From Glomus cerebriforme (Eukaryota; Glomeromycota; Glomeromycetes; Glomerales; Glomeraceae): a stretch of 49,348 nt of DNA. How positions within the stretch are numbered: the stretch's first letter is position 1; every line of letters starts with the position of its first letter. The position numbers were made by a program, and so were the translations under genes. The notes under the pieces are model-generated. The model was given only the letters and a program-made list of their open reading frames with translations. It made no database searches and was not told where the DNA came from. Location of the stretch: the NCBI GenBank assembly GCA_003550305.1, contig QKYT01000541.1, positions 29,467-78,814 of the forward strand. The letters are read 5' to 3'. Shown one piece after another: positions 12,583 to 23,668 of this stretch.

Positions 12583-14209
12583 ATGACTTCATCAGAAGGA
12601 CGATCACTGGCTTCAAACTACTATTCAAATTATGGTTCAACGTCAAATGAAGATACGCATAAACCAATAACTCCTATAGTAGTTTTATATGATTTATCTC
12701 CAACTATTTATGAATCTATTAAAATCATACTTACTTCTTCATGGATTAATTGGTTATTGATTTTTATACCCCTCGGATATTTAGCTTATGCTTTTGGATT
12801 GAGTGATACTTGGGTTTTCATTCTAAATTTTTTGGCTATAATTCCATTGGCTAAATTACTTGATTTTGCAACTGAAGATGTTAGTTTAAGAGTTGGTCAG
12901 GTATTTATCATAAATAAATTTTTAATTTTTAATTTTAAATGAGTAAATAAATTTTTTTTTTCTTTGTAGACAATTGGTGGTTTGTTAAATGCTACTTTTG
13001 GTAATGCAGTAGAATTAATTGTTTCCGTAGTAGCACTAATGGAAGGAGAAATACGTGTGGTTCAAGCATCAATCCTTGGGTCAATCATTTCAAATTTATT
13101 ATTAATATTAGGATTATGCTTCATTGCGGGAGGAATTTATCATAAACAGCAAAAATTTAACCAGACTGCCGCACAAACAACTTCAAGTCTAATGACTTTA
13201 GCGTGTATCGGTTTGATAATTCCTGCTGCTTTTAATTTTGCTATTAATAATAATACTGGTGTTGATGGTGGTATAAGAGAACTTTTAGATTTATCCCACG
13301 GAACTTCAATAGTTCTGTTAATAATTTACATTCTTTATCTTTATTTCCAAGTGAGTATAGTAACCTTGTGGCGCAGGATTGTTTTTTATCTACGTCATTA
13401 CGTATAAATTTTTTTAACCTTATTATTATTCTTTTTTTCATTTCTTTTAGTTGAAAACTCATTCGAATTTATACCAAGGAGAAGAAGAAGAAGAAGAAGA
13501 ACCTCAATTATCTCTTGGCGTATCATTATTTTTATTGGCTGCTGTAACCATTATTGTAGCTTTTTCTGCTGAATATTTAGTTGGTTCAATCGAAGGAATT
13601 GTTGAAACCTCAGGTTTAAGCAAAACCTTCGTCGGTTTAATTTTATTACCTATCGTTGGTAACGCTGCTGAGGTAATTACCATAAATTTTTTCAAATTTG
13701 GAATGAAATTTTTTTAATTAACACGTTACTTTCTTACATTTTTTAGTTTGTAACCGCTATTAATGCCGCAATGAAAAATAAAATGGATCTTGCTGTCAAT
13801 GTTTCTGCTGGAAGTTCTATGGTAAATATATTCTATGAAATTTTATATAAATCCTTTATTGCGATAATAATTTTTAATCAAATAACAATTTTTATCTAGC
13901 AAATTGCACTTTTCGTTACACCATTCCTTGTCCTACTTGGATGGGCTATAGGAGAAGACTTGACATTATATTTCCAGTCATTCGAAACTGTCGTATTATT
14001 CATTTCAATTTTGATAACAAATTATCTTATTCAGGTACATAATTTATGCACTTTTATCTATTTTACTTGTTAAAATTCTTATATATAAATATTAATAATT
14101 GACCCTCGTTCTATATTTTTTTTAGGATGGTGAATCAAATTGGTTAGAAGGTGTTATGTTGCTAGCAACATATATTATTATATCTTTAGCTTTTTTCTTT
14201 TATCCTTGA
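12583..14209 (+). CDS. VCX1: vacuolar Ca2+/H+ exchanger, VCX1/CAX family
   Basis: Six exons: 12583-12900, 12970-13350, 13451-13672, 13747-13821, 13900-14034 and 14126-14209, all in phase 0, giving 404 residues (yeast Vcx1 is about 410). The two conserved CAX ion-binding repeats are present: [13 protein letters not shown] in the first half and [13 protein letters not shown] in the second (the latter split by intron 3). An acidic stretch of seven Glu after LYQG forms the central loop typical of the family. About 10-11 hydrophobic helices are visible. Family knowledge: it exchanges cytosolic Ca2+ (or Mn2+) for vacuolar protons and restores low cytosolic Ca2+ after signals. The start is the first ATG after a T-rich leader, followed by a short hydrophilic N-terminus. 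Confidence 0.93.
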
Positions 14210-15054
14210 TGGTTCTCAATAATTTTTTAAAAAAAAATGTTTTAATTTTTAAAATCTGTGATTTTAAATAACGTTTCGGTGGTTTCGCTTAGGCACGTAA
14301 TCACGTCAATTTAAATTTTTTATCTTAAAATATATATAAAAAAAAACTAGATTTATTATTATTAAAATATGTACTGTATATTAGTCTATTTTTTCTTTTT
14401 GCATTTATTATATTATTTATTTACAGATATATTATAACTATAGTAGTTTATTTTGTTAATTTATTTGATATGTAACAAATTTATATTTAAAACAAATACA
14501 TAGATTTAAAGCAAATACAAACGATTTTTTATTATAAAAAAATTCCTCAAGCTTTAACAATTTGTATAAAAGAATTCATAATCCGCAAAGTATGTTAAAA
14601 TTAATTGATGATGATTTTCTAATATTTGCACGTACAAAAAGTGTTCATGTTCTCTAACCGTACTTTTACATTTTTTCCCAATAATATTATGCAATTGACC
14701 TAAATTATGCGGGTAATTTAGAATGTTCTCTAAATGTTTCAACTGAAACGAAAACATTTTTGGGTCGAGAACCTTGACTACTATGCTTACTGCCGATATT
14801 TCTTTTTCTGACCTGTCGTTTCCCAGGAATTCTTATGAATAGTTCTTTTATCAAAAAATCTTTACTTTTCCATCAGTACTAAATCGGTTTTGGATCCGGT
14901 TTAAACCGGTTTTCAGACTATTCGGGCCAACTTGTTTTGGATTACGAAACCGGTTTGCATAATTGCGTTTAAAATGGGTGCTAAAACCGATTGAGAATTA
15001 TAATCCCGGTCAGAATCAGGAAATTTTCCAAATAAAGAAATGTGTGACGACGTG

Positions 15055-15121
15055 ATTCAGGCCAAATTCATAGCGCTGGCCCGAAAATTACAAAATACAG
15101 TACTATGGATTTGGCCTGAAT
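15055..15121. repeat. inverted repeat containing GGCC motif
   Basis: ATTCAGGCCAAATTCATAG at 15055-15073 pairs with CTATGGATTTGGCCTGAAT at 15103-15121 with one mismatch in 19. It is a hairpin or foldback element with a 29-nt loop. Confidence 0.55.
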
Positions 15122-15718
15122 TACAGAATTACAGTAATTACACAGGAAAATTTCCGTGATAAACCGTTTAAACTGAACTCTGATCCTGAGTGTCTTCCAG
15201 TTTCTTAAAAAAAAGTTAGATTTTACCTTCTGGGATTTCATAATATTTTTTGTTCCCCACTCTAGAATATTAACAGAAGCTACTAGTTTCTTTTAATTCT
15301 TCAAGTGATTTAATTGACATAAAGAATAATTTTTTTGCTTTAAGAGTAAGGAGAGTAAGGATTAATTTTTCAATGACAAATGACTAATAACTAATGTTTC
15401 TAATGTGTTATGTCTCATTTGTATACGTACACTAATAAGTAATATTATATAATGATGATGACTCTATAAGAGTAAGATCATTTGCACGTCCTTGGTTGGA
15501 CAATCAAGACCATTGGGAAACTTAATTTCACGGAAAGGAAATGACTATAGGTTTTGCGCAAATTTAATCCAATGTAAAAGCGCGTTGCAAATGAACAAGA
15601 AAAACGTAATCATTTGGAAAATATTTCGACTATACTGTAATTATAGACAAGTAGACGCTTTCATAAAAAATTTTACTGGATAATTTAAAGCGAGAACTAA
15701 ATTTGGCCTAAATTACGC

Positions 15719-15736
15719 TAATTCCGGCCGGAATTA
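15719..15736. repeat. 18-bp perfect palindrome
   Basis: TAATTCCGGCCGGAATTA equals its own reverse complement. Related GGCC(N)RAATTA words occur in several spacers of this window. Confidence 0.6.
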
Positions 15737-16133
15737 AAATCCCAGAATGTTTCTTACAATAATTTTGTAAAAAATTGAAGCTTTATGTTTATTTAGATAT
15801 ACCCTAGATCAATAATAAAGAATAAGTTGCTATTTTTCCGGTACAATTTCCAAATATATAAAATAAGATTTCATTAAAATCTCAGTCTTCATCATTTATA
15901 ATTCTTATTAATGATCCTGAAAGAAATGTTTAATGACAAAAAAAAAAACATTTTTTAAAGCAAAAATCTAAAAATAGAATTCACCTGATTTTTTGTTGTA
16001 CGTAATACAAAAGTCAAACAGAAAGCACGTCCAGGGTTGATTTGTTCTTGATCATATTGATTTGCAAAATTTTTTAAGTTTTTTCTGAATTGTAATTTAT
16101 CTATTTTTTTTTATTCAAACTGAAAATAAAACA

Positions 16134-17670
16134 ATGTCCTCAAGCATTCCTGTTAATCCTTCAGTTGAAGATGTAAAAGATTATGATACGAAACAACTTA
16201 TTACTTTTTTACAAGGAAAAAACTTGGGCTTTAGCGAAAATGACAAAATAAATCTTTATAAGGAGATGGTTGACGGTCATGCCTTTGTTAATATGAACAT
16301 AGATATATTTCTCGATTTTCCCTTTTATCTTCCTTATGAACTAGCTAAAAATCTTGACATGTTGATCGATGAGTTGAATGGCCAAGGTAGGTTCTATCAT
16401 AAAATAGTAAGATGTTTGCATGACTTGTTTGTTATTCAACAAATACAATTACTCCTTTTCGTATTTTTTTTTAGAATCTAGTCAAGAATATCTTTCAGAA
16501 GTTGATACTTCACAGTTTTCAAGTGATCTAGAGCTTCTTCTTTGGAACAATCTTTTTGAAGAAGTTAATCAGTTCAATTTTGACAATAAACCAAAGTTTA
16601 AAAGACCACAATTTATGGAGTACTCAAATTGTTTTGTTGAAGAGAATGTTCGCGATGCTTTTAACTCCAATATTTGTCAAGTCATAAATCTTCTTTTGCC
16701 AGATTATGAATTTTCAAGACTATTGCTGGTGAACCAGATTTTGTTGTCCATTTTATTTCAGGAAATTCATCTAAATTTATCATGCCAATAGAGATCATTA
16801 TGAATCACGTTTTACAAGAGATAGGTGAACAAACATTTCCAGATTTCTACAAATCAAATGAAAATGCAAGGAAAGCTATCCAACAGATTTATATCTATAT
16901 GACAGAAGCTCAACTTCAGTATGGCGTATTATCAACATATGAATTTCACTGGTTTCTACACCGACCAGATGATGAACCATCAGTACTTTATGTTTCAAAA
17001 ACTCTTTCATTACAGTCTCAATCACCACCGGTCCTTAAAACATATGCGTATATAGTTCAGAATTTATGCGATACTAAAAAAATTGAAAAATCAATAGTTA
17101 TGAAGAATAAATTAATAGCAAATGCCTATTCAGAATTTTAGCTTTACTGATTTTAAGTATATAGATATATTAGGTTATGGACGAAGTGGAAAGACACTCC
17201 TATGTGAATGTGAATTTTGTGAAAATACAATTGCCTTAAAATGTACTGATCTATCGAAGACCCCATATATCTTAGAAGAAATGCGAAAAGAAGTCAAAAT
17301 TTATAAAATTCTTTTTGACATTCAGGGAAAATACATTCCAAATTTGTTATGTTATGGTTACTATTGTGGAATGTACTATGCTATTGGTATGACTCTTGTT
17401 GGTACTCCTTTAAATAATTATAATCATATAACAGAAAATCAAAGAAATAAATGTCTTCTCGCAATAAAGGAAATCCACAATAGAGGTATACTTCACAATG
17501 ATATTCGAAATGAGAATATTTTGCTTAACAAAGATGGTGATGTGTATCTAATTGACTTTGGGATGGCAAGTTATTATCAGGATGCTAAAGGAAATGAGAA
17601 GTTGTTTAAAGATGAGGAATGTAAATTGATTAATTTGCTAAATAATTATACTACAATAGATACTCATTAA
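16134..17670 (+). pseudogene. Crinkler-like nuclease-kinase gene, frameshifted
   Basis: Exon 1 is 16134-16386; exon 2 starts at 16475 after an 88-bp intron. The N-terminal 85 residues look like a small helical (SAM-like) module. The middle has PD-(D/E)XK-like features: a GEPDFVV segment and a PIEI strand, but Ile stands where the catalytic Lys is expected. The C-terminal part is a compact kinase: ALKC lysine, HNDIRNENIL (HxD), LIDFG (DFG). Nuclease plus kinase fusions of this kind are known as Crinkler-type effector-like proteins, widespread in Rhizophagus and oomycetes. The frame breaks twice: near 16718 (apparent one-base loss) and near 17137-17141 in a TTTT run (apparent one-base gain). 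No intron border explains either. It is either a pseudogene or carries two sequencing indels. Confidence 0.65.
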
Positions 17671-19480
17671 ATAGTATAAATATAATTTTATAGGGTTAAT
17701 ATTTAGCATATTTTATAAGTACAAAATGGAATATAAATATTACTTAATGAATGAATTAATGTCAAATAGCTAGCTTCATTGGTTAATTTAGATGATATAG
17801 TATTCCTAAAGAAATTGACCTTTGTAATACTGTATATGCAACAATATTATTTTTGAATAAATACTTAAATTTTTTGCTGTAAAATTACAAACGTAATAAT
17901 AAAAGAATCATTTATTCACATTTTAATAATATTTAAATCCTTATCTGAAAATAACGTTTCCAACCAATATATCTGAATTATTTCCATTTTTAATTCTCGT
18001 CAGTAAATTATTTGCTGAGAAGATTTGAGAAGATTATTGTAAACCCTATATGCAAACGATTTATGTCATTAGAAAGCAATTTTCGATAAGCTTTCCACAC
18101 ATGAAATTTAATATAACTTAAGTTTTAAATGTTGTATAAATTACATATGATCATAATTATTGAACTGAACCATGCTGAAAATTTTTCAAAAATTTTTAAC
18201 AGTGTCGAAAAAAAATATTGGGAAGGGGTAGAAAAAAATAATTTAAACGAATACAAAAACATATAAAAGTATTTATTAACGCGAAATAATTTAATTTGTG
18301 AAATAATTATCTTGAATAAGTTTTGGTACTTTATAGCAAGTAGAAATCAAAAATTTATCAGAATTGCTTAGAATACTCTAATTAATACGAATTACGAAAA
18401 AATAATTCGAGTTTATACTCTATTTTATATAACTTACCTGTAGTTTTGCTGTTCTTCGATAAAAATAAAGATAAAAATAAAATACGAAAAAATAATCTAT
18501 TACTTTAGATGAATTCTTTCTTCAATTTACAAACACACGCATCAAAGAGGTTCAAATTATTAAGACATTAAATTGTCAGAAGAAATACTAGAATATGCGC
18601 TTTCGCCGTTCTGCATAAAAATCTTTTATCTGAAGAGTATTGCGCGGTTGATTGCCGCATAATTCCGGCCGAACATCATAATTTCGGCCAGAGTTAAGAT
18701 GCTAAAGGAAAAAATTTTTTGTTTATTTATTAAACTTTTTGATACAAAAATGATAAAAAAAATTCAGTCATTTAATCAATAGTAAAAAATATCATTTATT
18801 ACTTATATTTGTTATTCTAAAATTGATATTTCAAAATTTTGAAAATAATTTACAAATAAGAAACCATTTATTAATAATGAAAACACACATCAAATTGCCA
18901 ACTCTATCGAAAAAAGTGGATAAAAAAGAGCATTAAAAAACTATCACATTTCAAGACCATTTGAACATTTAGGTCAAATTAAATCACGTGATCGCGAAAT
19001 TTTTGTCGGTTACTACTTGTCTACAGTAGTTTAAATCTACTGTTGATTATTTATGAGAAAGAACTTTCCGTTTAGATGAATCTATTAGAGACATTTGTGG
19101 ATTATGTGATGAAATGTCAAACAACTTAATTCCAATTAAAGAAATAAAACGGGATCAATTAGTCCGTCTCCTGTTCTTCTAGCTCATACCTAATGTCTTT
19201 TTTTAAAAGTGTAGAGTCTCGTTCTTGACTTAATTAGGTAGGAAGGCGATTCTATTGATTATTTGTTATGTGTATGAAAAGTATAACGTAAAATTCGTAA
19301 TCTTATAGGAAATGTTACTGTAAAAAGCTTTTATTATGTATAACCCAAAACGTAGTCGATATGGTATAAATACATTTTTTTTTAGCAATAAAACCTCGCA
19401 AAATATTGAGTCTAATTTATTTTTTAATAGAAATTTTTAACATTTTCTAAGGCGATACGTGTCAGAAATTATTTGACAAA
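17671..19480. other. intergenic spacer
   Basis: About 1.8 kb with no open frame of interest. It includes two GGCC words (near 18660-18690: TTCCGGCCGAA and TTTCGGCCAGA). I see no RNA gene. Confidence 0.45.
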
Positions 19481-20444
19481 TTAAAATTGCCTAAATAACA
19501 TAAGAAAACCAATAATTAAAGCTATTATATTAGTTAATACGAGACCATTATTACTATAAACAGCAGAAAAAATGTTCTTTTTCACTTAAGCGAGAAACAT
19601 TTTAATTATTTAATATAGTCTTTTAATAACATGCGATTTAAAAAAATAAATTTCACTATCCGGATGATTCATAAGTTGTAAAACACCTTTGAATATAATG
19701 GATTTAATGGTTGAATTATATTGATTTTTTATACTAGTTGTTGTTATTGCTTGAGGCCCTCTTGGGGATGATATAGATGGTACAATTGTGGCTGATGTAA
19801 TTTTGGTTGCATTTATAAATGATTGTGTTATTGAGGGTATGGGCGTAACAGAAGTTTCTGTAGGTTCGTAATCCTGGGCGTTAGGCGGATTCCACTTATA
19901 AGTTATCTGCGAAACTATAATAACAATGAATTTCATGAGCACAACTTATAATGTATAAAATATAAAAAAAAAAATCTAGTTTTATATACTTACGATTCAA
20001 GTCAACTTGATTTGTGATAGTCGAGACTGCAAGTCCATTACAACCATCAACATAAGCATGATCAGAAATTGGAGACCAATGACCAATATGTACTCCAGGT
20101 TGTTCTCCGTCAACAGTTTCGGCCCAAATTATAAGATTTCTTATCGAATTTTTTTTACCCACATCAATTTTTACATATATTTTGGATCCTGGAACCCATC
20201 CTTTTTCTTTTACTTTTACTTTTACTCCTTTTGTTATAACATTACTTAACTCCTTTATTGAAGCTAAGTTAAAAAAAAATTATATAGTTAAATAAATAAT
20301 GAGAACATTGTACCGTTGAAGTATTTAAAAAGAATACGTACCACTCGTGCAAATGTTACCTACTGCAGCGTTCGTGGTTATAGATCCAATATATAGAACA
20401 ATTAATCCCACAACATAGGCAGATAAAAAGCTATACTTCTTCAT
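19481..20444 (-). CDS. secreted, probably GPI-anchored protein, reeler-like
   Basis: Four exons: 20444-20342, 20263-19994, 19914-19687 and 19584-19481, giving 234 residues with consistent phases. Residues 1-28 are a clear signal peptide (MKKYSFLSAYVVGLIVLYIG). The central part (VPGSKIYVKIDV, WAETVDGEQPGVHIGHW, CNGLAVSTITN, ITYKWNPP) resembles the reeler/DOMON-type beta-sandwich fold; I offer this with moderate confidence. A Ser/Thr-rich linker follows. The last exon ends in a hydrophobic tail (LVLTNIIALIIGFLMLF) preceded by SNNG, as in GPI-attachment signals. It would sit at the plasma membrane or in the cell wall. The exon 3 to 4 junction (AAAG|GTGTTT ... TTAAG) is inferred from frame and tail; without it the protein would end in an unremarkable 19610 extension. 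Confidence 0.7.
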
Positions 20445-21015
20445 AATTATATTAAAAAACATCCTTAATTTATTATTATATCTTTATATTTTCATTTGAA
20501 GACAATGATCCAGCAGATGAAGAAAAAAAAAATAAAACCTAAATTTAAAAATTATATATTTTTACTTAGTAATTATTAATAATGATGATTTTCAAGTGTT
20601 TTAATAATCATTTTTACAAAAGGGTTTAAAATTTAGAAATAAAAGAGAGCAGGAAATTAAATTTAAAGAAACATCTTTGAAGAAAATAAAAAAAGTTTGG
20701 TGCTTACCTATTGAAAGTAACAATTTTCTAACACAAAAAAAAAAACCGAAAAAAAATTTAAATACTACTTACGCCTATATTGTTTTGTCAATCAAATTCG
20801 GATTAACGTGATCTACTATTTAGCGTGGGCTGACAGCGGTAAATCATCCCATAATTAAAGTCATTTAATCATAAGAAAATTCGAAATAGTATTAACATAA
20901 ATTGTTACACTAAATGAAAATTATTTATTAGTTCTATGATGGTACTACATTGCTTCATTTTAAATAGGTACACGTGATTTTGACCAGAAAATTAGGAGGA
21001 AAAAATAAACATACA

Positions 21016-21121
21016 TGCCCAGTGCGGGGTTCGAACCCGCGTTCCACAATCATACAATATCTGAGGTGGGCGGTATGAGCTGCATTGACTTGTGGCGTTC
21101 TGCCAACTGAACTAACCGGGC
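21016..21121 (-). tRNA. tRNA-like module 1, anticodon uncertain
   Basis: Read on the minus strand: acceptor stem GCCCGGT/ACTGGGC with A at the 3' side; D arm GTTC...GAAC; T arm GCGGGTTCGAACCCCGC with a perfect B-box; and a CCACAA/TTGTGG anticodon stem. Between the anticodon stem strands lie about 40 nt instead of 7, so either an intron or an insertion is present. A loop GT-CAA-T can be drawn, but the short variable region does not fit a leucine tRNA. It may be a tRNA gene with intron or a tRNA-derived repeat. Confidence 0.5.
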
Positions 21122-21636
21122 TATTTATTTATTTTCACAAATTAAGTGATTTATTTAAAAATTAATTAATTTCTGGTGTTACTATAAATATTTATTCATA
21201 ATGAATATTTAATTTTTATGTTAGAATTGTAAATATAATATAAAAATATTAAATCACTAAAAATCGTGTATTAAAACATGAAAAAGTTCAATTTTATTAT
21301 CCAAAGTTATTAAATTATGCCAATACTAAAAACTGTATGATTACCATGGCCAATGAGATTCCAAGATTTCTTAGTTATCCAAGTAGAAGGCCAAATAAAT
21401 TTCATCTAGTAAATATGTACTGCACGTAATCCCAAAAGTAATTCAAGTAATAGTTATTTCACGACATAGATATCATTGATTTTCACGGCGTACCCGTGAT
21501 GTTGCTACATGAAATAATTTATAGGATTTATATCGTTAACTGTCCGCAGTATAAATATTCATAATGACTAATTAGGACACCGTGGTGATTAACCGCAGCA
21601 TTTTTTTTTATAAATGATTTATGCATGATTATTACA

Positions 21637-21688
21637 GTTACTCGACACTACGTGACCTCGTAACTGCGGCATTATCGTGCCGAGTAAC
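21637..21688. repeat. small inverted repeat inside the first duplicated unit
   Basis: GTTACTCGACAC (21637-21648) and GTGCCGAGTAAC (21677-21688) are inverted copies with one mismatch. The stretch is absent from the second unit, so it is probably an insertion. Confidence 0.5.
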
Positions 21689-21711
21689 TATTAATTACCT
21701 TGCAAAAGAAA

Positions 21712-21800
21712 GCTCAGTGCAGGAATTGAACCCGCGTTTCCACGATTTCAAGTTGTGAAATTCAATTGATGTGGCGTTCTAACCAACTGAACTAACCAAG
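21712..21800 (-). tRNA. tRNA-like module 2, probably defective
   Basis: Minus strand: acceptor GCTTGGT with ACTGAGC (weakened pairing), D arm GTTC AGTTGGTTA GAAC, and T arm GCGGGTTCAATTCCTGC with a good B-box. The anticodon arm CCAC...GTGG encloses about 27 nt that differ from modules 1 and 3. A standard 7-nt loop with T33 is not evident. Likely a tRNA pseudogene or tRNA-derived repeat. Confidence 0.4.
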
Positions 21801-22007
21801 CGATTCATTTATTATTTTATTTTTGTTGGAGTTTATTTTAATTGAAAATTTTTTAGTCATAAATAAAATATTATTGTAAAAAAAACGTAATTTTTATTAC
21901 ATTATTTGACAATGCGCAGTATTTTAAATTATTAATGGTGATTAACCGCAGCAATTTTTTTTTTTTTTAAAAAAAAAGAATAAATATATTTACACTTGCA
22001 AAAGAAA

Positions 22008-22092
22008 GCCCAGTGCAGGAATTGAACCCGCGTTTCCACGATTTAAAGATTGCACCATGTTGTGGTGTTCTAACCAACTGAACTAACCGGGC
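22008..22092 (-). tRNA. tRNA-like module 3, anticodon uncertain
   Basis: Minus strand: acceptor GCCCGGT/ACTGGGC pairs well. The D arm and T arm are as in module 2, and CCAC/GTGG encloses a stretch of about 22 nt (starting AACATGG). The 3' flank TTGCAAAAGAAAGC is shared with module 2. The anticodon is not assignable. Confidence 0.4.
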
Positions 22093-22918
22093 AATTAATT
22101 TAATTGTTTATTAATTGTTATAAAATAAAATTTTATGGTTCATAATTTTAAATTATAATAAAATAAACTATTTTGATATTTTACAATTAAAATACAAAAC
22201 CTCAGGGATTTTTCTTTTGTTAATTAATGTCAAATCTTTTTATCTTTCGATAAAGATTCTATCTTGCTGATTATAATTATTAACAGTTTAACGATCTCCT
22301 ATATCAAATTTATATATTGAGAGATATTATGATTATATTTTGAAAATTTGCCAATTTAAATAATATACTGCTTGTCTCAATAAAATAATAGTAGTAGAAA
22401 AAAAATATATTTTTTTTTATTAAAAGAAATCGAGTATTGTGGCTTGAGATTACCATTTAATGATATTTAGAATGGCTTTACCACTTGCATACTTGCATAT
22501 ATCATGTGGCAATCCCATTTACTTGTATATAACATTTTATGTCAGTTTATGCTTATTATCTTAGTGAAACGTATCTTATATCTTAAGATTTTGTTAAATT
22601 TTTAGATATTTTTGAAATTTTTTTTTTTTTGAATTTTTTTTAGGGAGTTTTTTTTTTTTTTTGAAAAGTAATCCTTACTAATAAAATTAAAGTTCATTCT
22701 GTCTTATTTTACAAAATATAATAAAGGTACCGGGTTATTTTTACCCGATAACAAAATAATAATGATGTACCGTTTCCATGCCCCTGACAAATAAATAATG
22801 ACAAATGAAAAATTGTTTGTGTTCGATAAATAATAAATAATAAAATAATCTAAACCTAAAAAATTTAAAAAAAAAATTGAAAATCACGCCAAAAATTGAC
22901 AACTTTTAAGACCCTTAT

Positions 22919-23668
22919 TTAATTCATGAAAGTTGATAAGAGTGAATAATCATCGATATTATGCAGTTCATCAAATAATTTAATGTAAGAATGAATATTA
23001 TTATTGTTCTCAACTAATGTATCATTGTTTGTATAAAAATCATATTGTGGATAAATAGGAGATACAGGAGATGTGGGATAAAAGGAAGGAAAAAAATTTG
23101 TTGAATCTTCAAAAAATAATTCATCTGTATAAGTTGGTATTGTTGGACTATTTTCATTACTGCTGGATTCTGAAAATTCAATTGGAAACCAATCAGAAGT
23201 ATTAGCCACATTTGTAGCCACAAAAGAATTATCGGTTGAATTATCATTATCATCCTTTTTATTTTCATCGTTTGGATATTCAAAAATGAATATAGGACAA
23301 ATATTTTGACAAGGATTATTTTGTTCATTTTTATATTGTTCATTTAATAATTTCTGAATATCTTTTTCAATGTCTTTATAAAATTGTTTAACATAATTTG
23401 GTTCATTTGACCAAAAAATACTAGCCCATTTACTAACTTTTATCATTTGATCATTATAATTTTCTAATTTTAACTGTTTCACAAATTGTTGCCTGTAGAT
23501 GAAAAAAGAATTTGGAGATTTAAAGTACGCTCTGGAAAGTGGACGATTGCGAAGGAATTCTTCTGCCGTCATATTTGGCGGAAATGGCATATTAATTTTT
23601 GGAATATCTGCCGGAAGATTAGATGGAGTTTTCTTTAAAGTGCTTGCTCGTGGCATATTTTTAAACAA
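22919..23668 (-). CDS. HMG-box protein, MATA_HMG type
   Basis: Single exon of 249 residues. Residues about 45-110 form the HMG box: RPLSRAYFKSPNSFFIYRQQ, then KVSKWASIFWSNEPNYVKQFYKDIEKD, with the aromatic and proline positions of MATA-type boxes. These bind the DNA minor groove. In fungi they include mating-type regulators, and glomeromycete genomes carry dozens of copies. The C-terminal half is low-complexity: acidic (DNDNSTDN), then Ser/Pro/Tyr-rich, as in an activation region. The start is either 23668 or the second Met four codons downstream. No intron is needed. Whether it takes part in mating identity cannot be told from this locus. Confidence 0.85.
   Translation of the reverse strand: MFKNMPRASTLKKTPSNLPADIPKINMPFPPNMTAEEFLRNRPLSRAYFKSPNSFFIYRQQFVKQLKLENYNDQMIKVSKWASIFWSNEPNYVKQFYKDIEKDIQKLLNEQYKNEQNNPCQNICPIFIFEYPNDENKKDDNDNSTDNSFVATNVANTSDWFPIEFSESSSNENSPTIPTYTDELFFEDSTNFFPSFYPTSPVSPIYPQYDFYTNNDTLVENNNNIHSYIKLFDELHNIDDYSLLSTFMN

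Larger units (their letters stand above)
14210..16133. other. intergenic spacer with repeats
   Basis: About 1.9 kb without a supported gene. It is less A/T-extreme than other spacers. It contains CCGG/GGCC-rich words, including AAACCGGTTT-like words near 14880-14960, an inverted repeat at 15053-15123 and a perfect palindrome at 15719-15736. Small open frames at 14554-14757 (minus) and 15492-15683 (plus) lack recognisable domains. Confidence 0.45.
21584..21953. repeat. 17-bp direct repeat upstream of tRNA-like modules
   Basis: GGTGATTAACCGCAGCA occurs at 21584-21600 and again at 21937-21953, each followed by a T run. Each precedes a TTGCAAAAGAAAGC block that leads into tRNA-like module 2 or 3. 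This shows that a unit of roughly 150-215 bp was duplicated. Confidence 0.65.
20445..22918. other. intergenic spacer with tRNA-like modules
   Basis: No protein gene is seen. It contains three tRNA-like modules on the minus strand, a 17-bp direct repeat and a small inverted repeat (listed separately), plus plain A/T-rich sequence from 22100 to 22918. Confidence 0.5.

Noticed and set aside
16782..17141. Separate gene starting at 16782
   Set aside because: Its text continues the nuclease domain of the preceding frame and leads into the kinase; better read as the middle of one broken gene.
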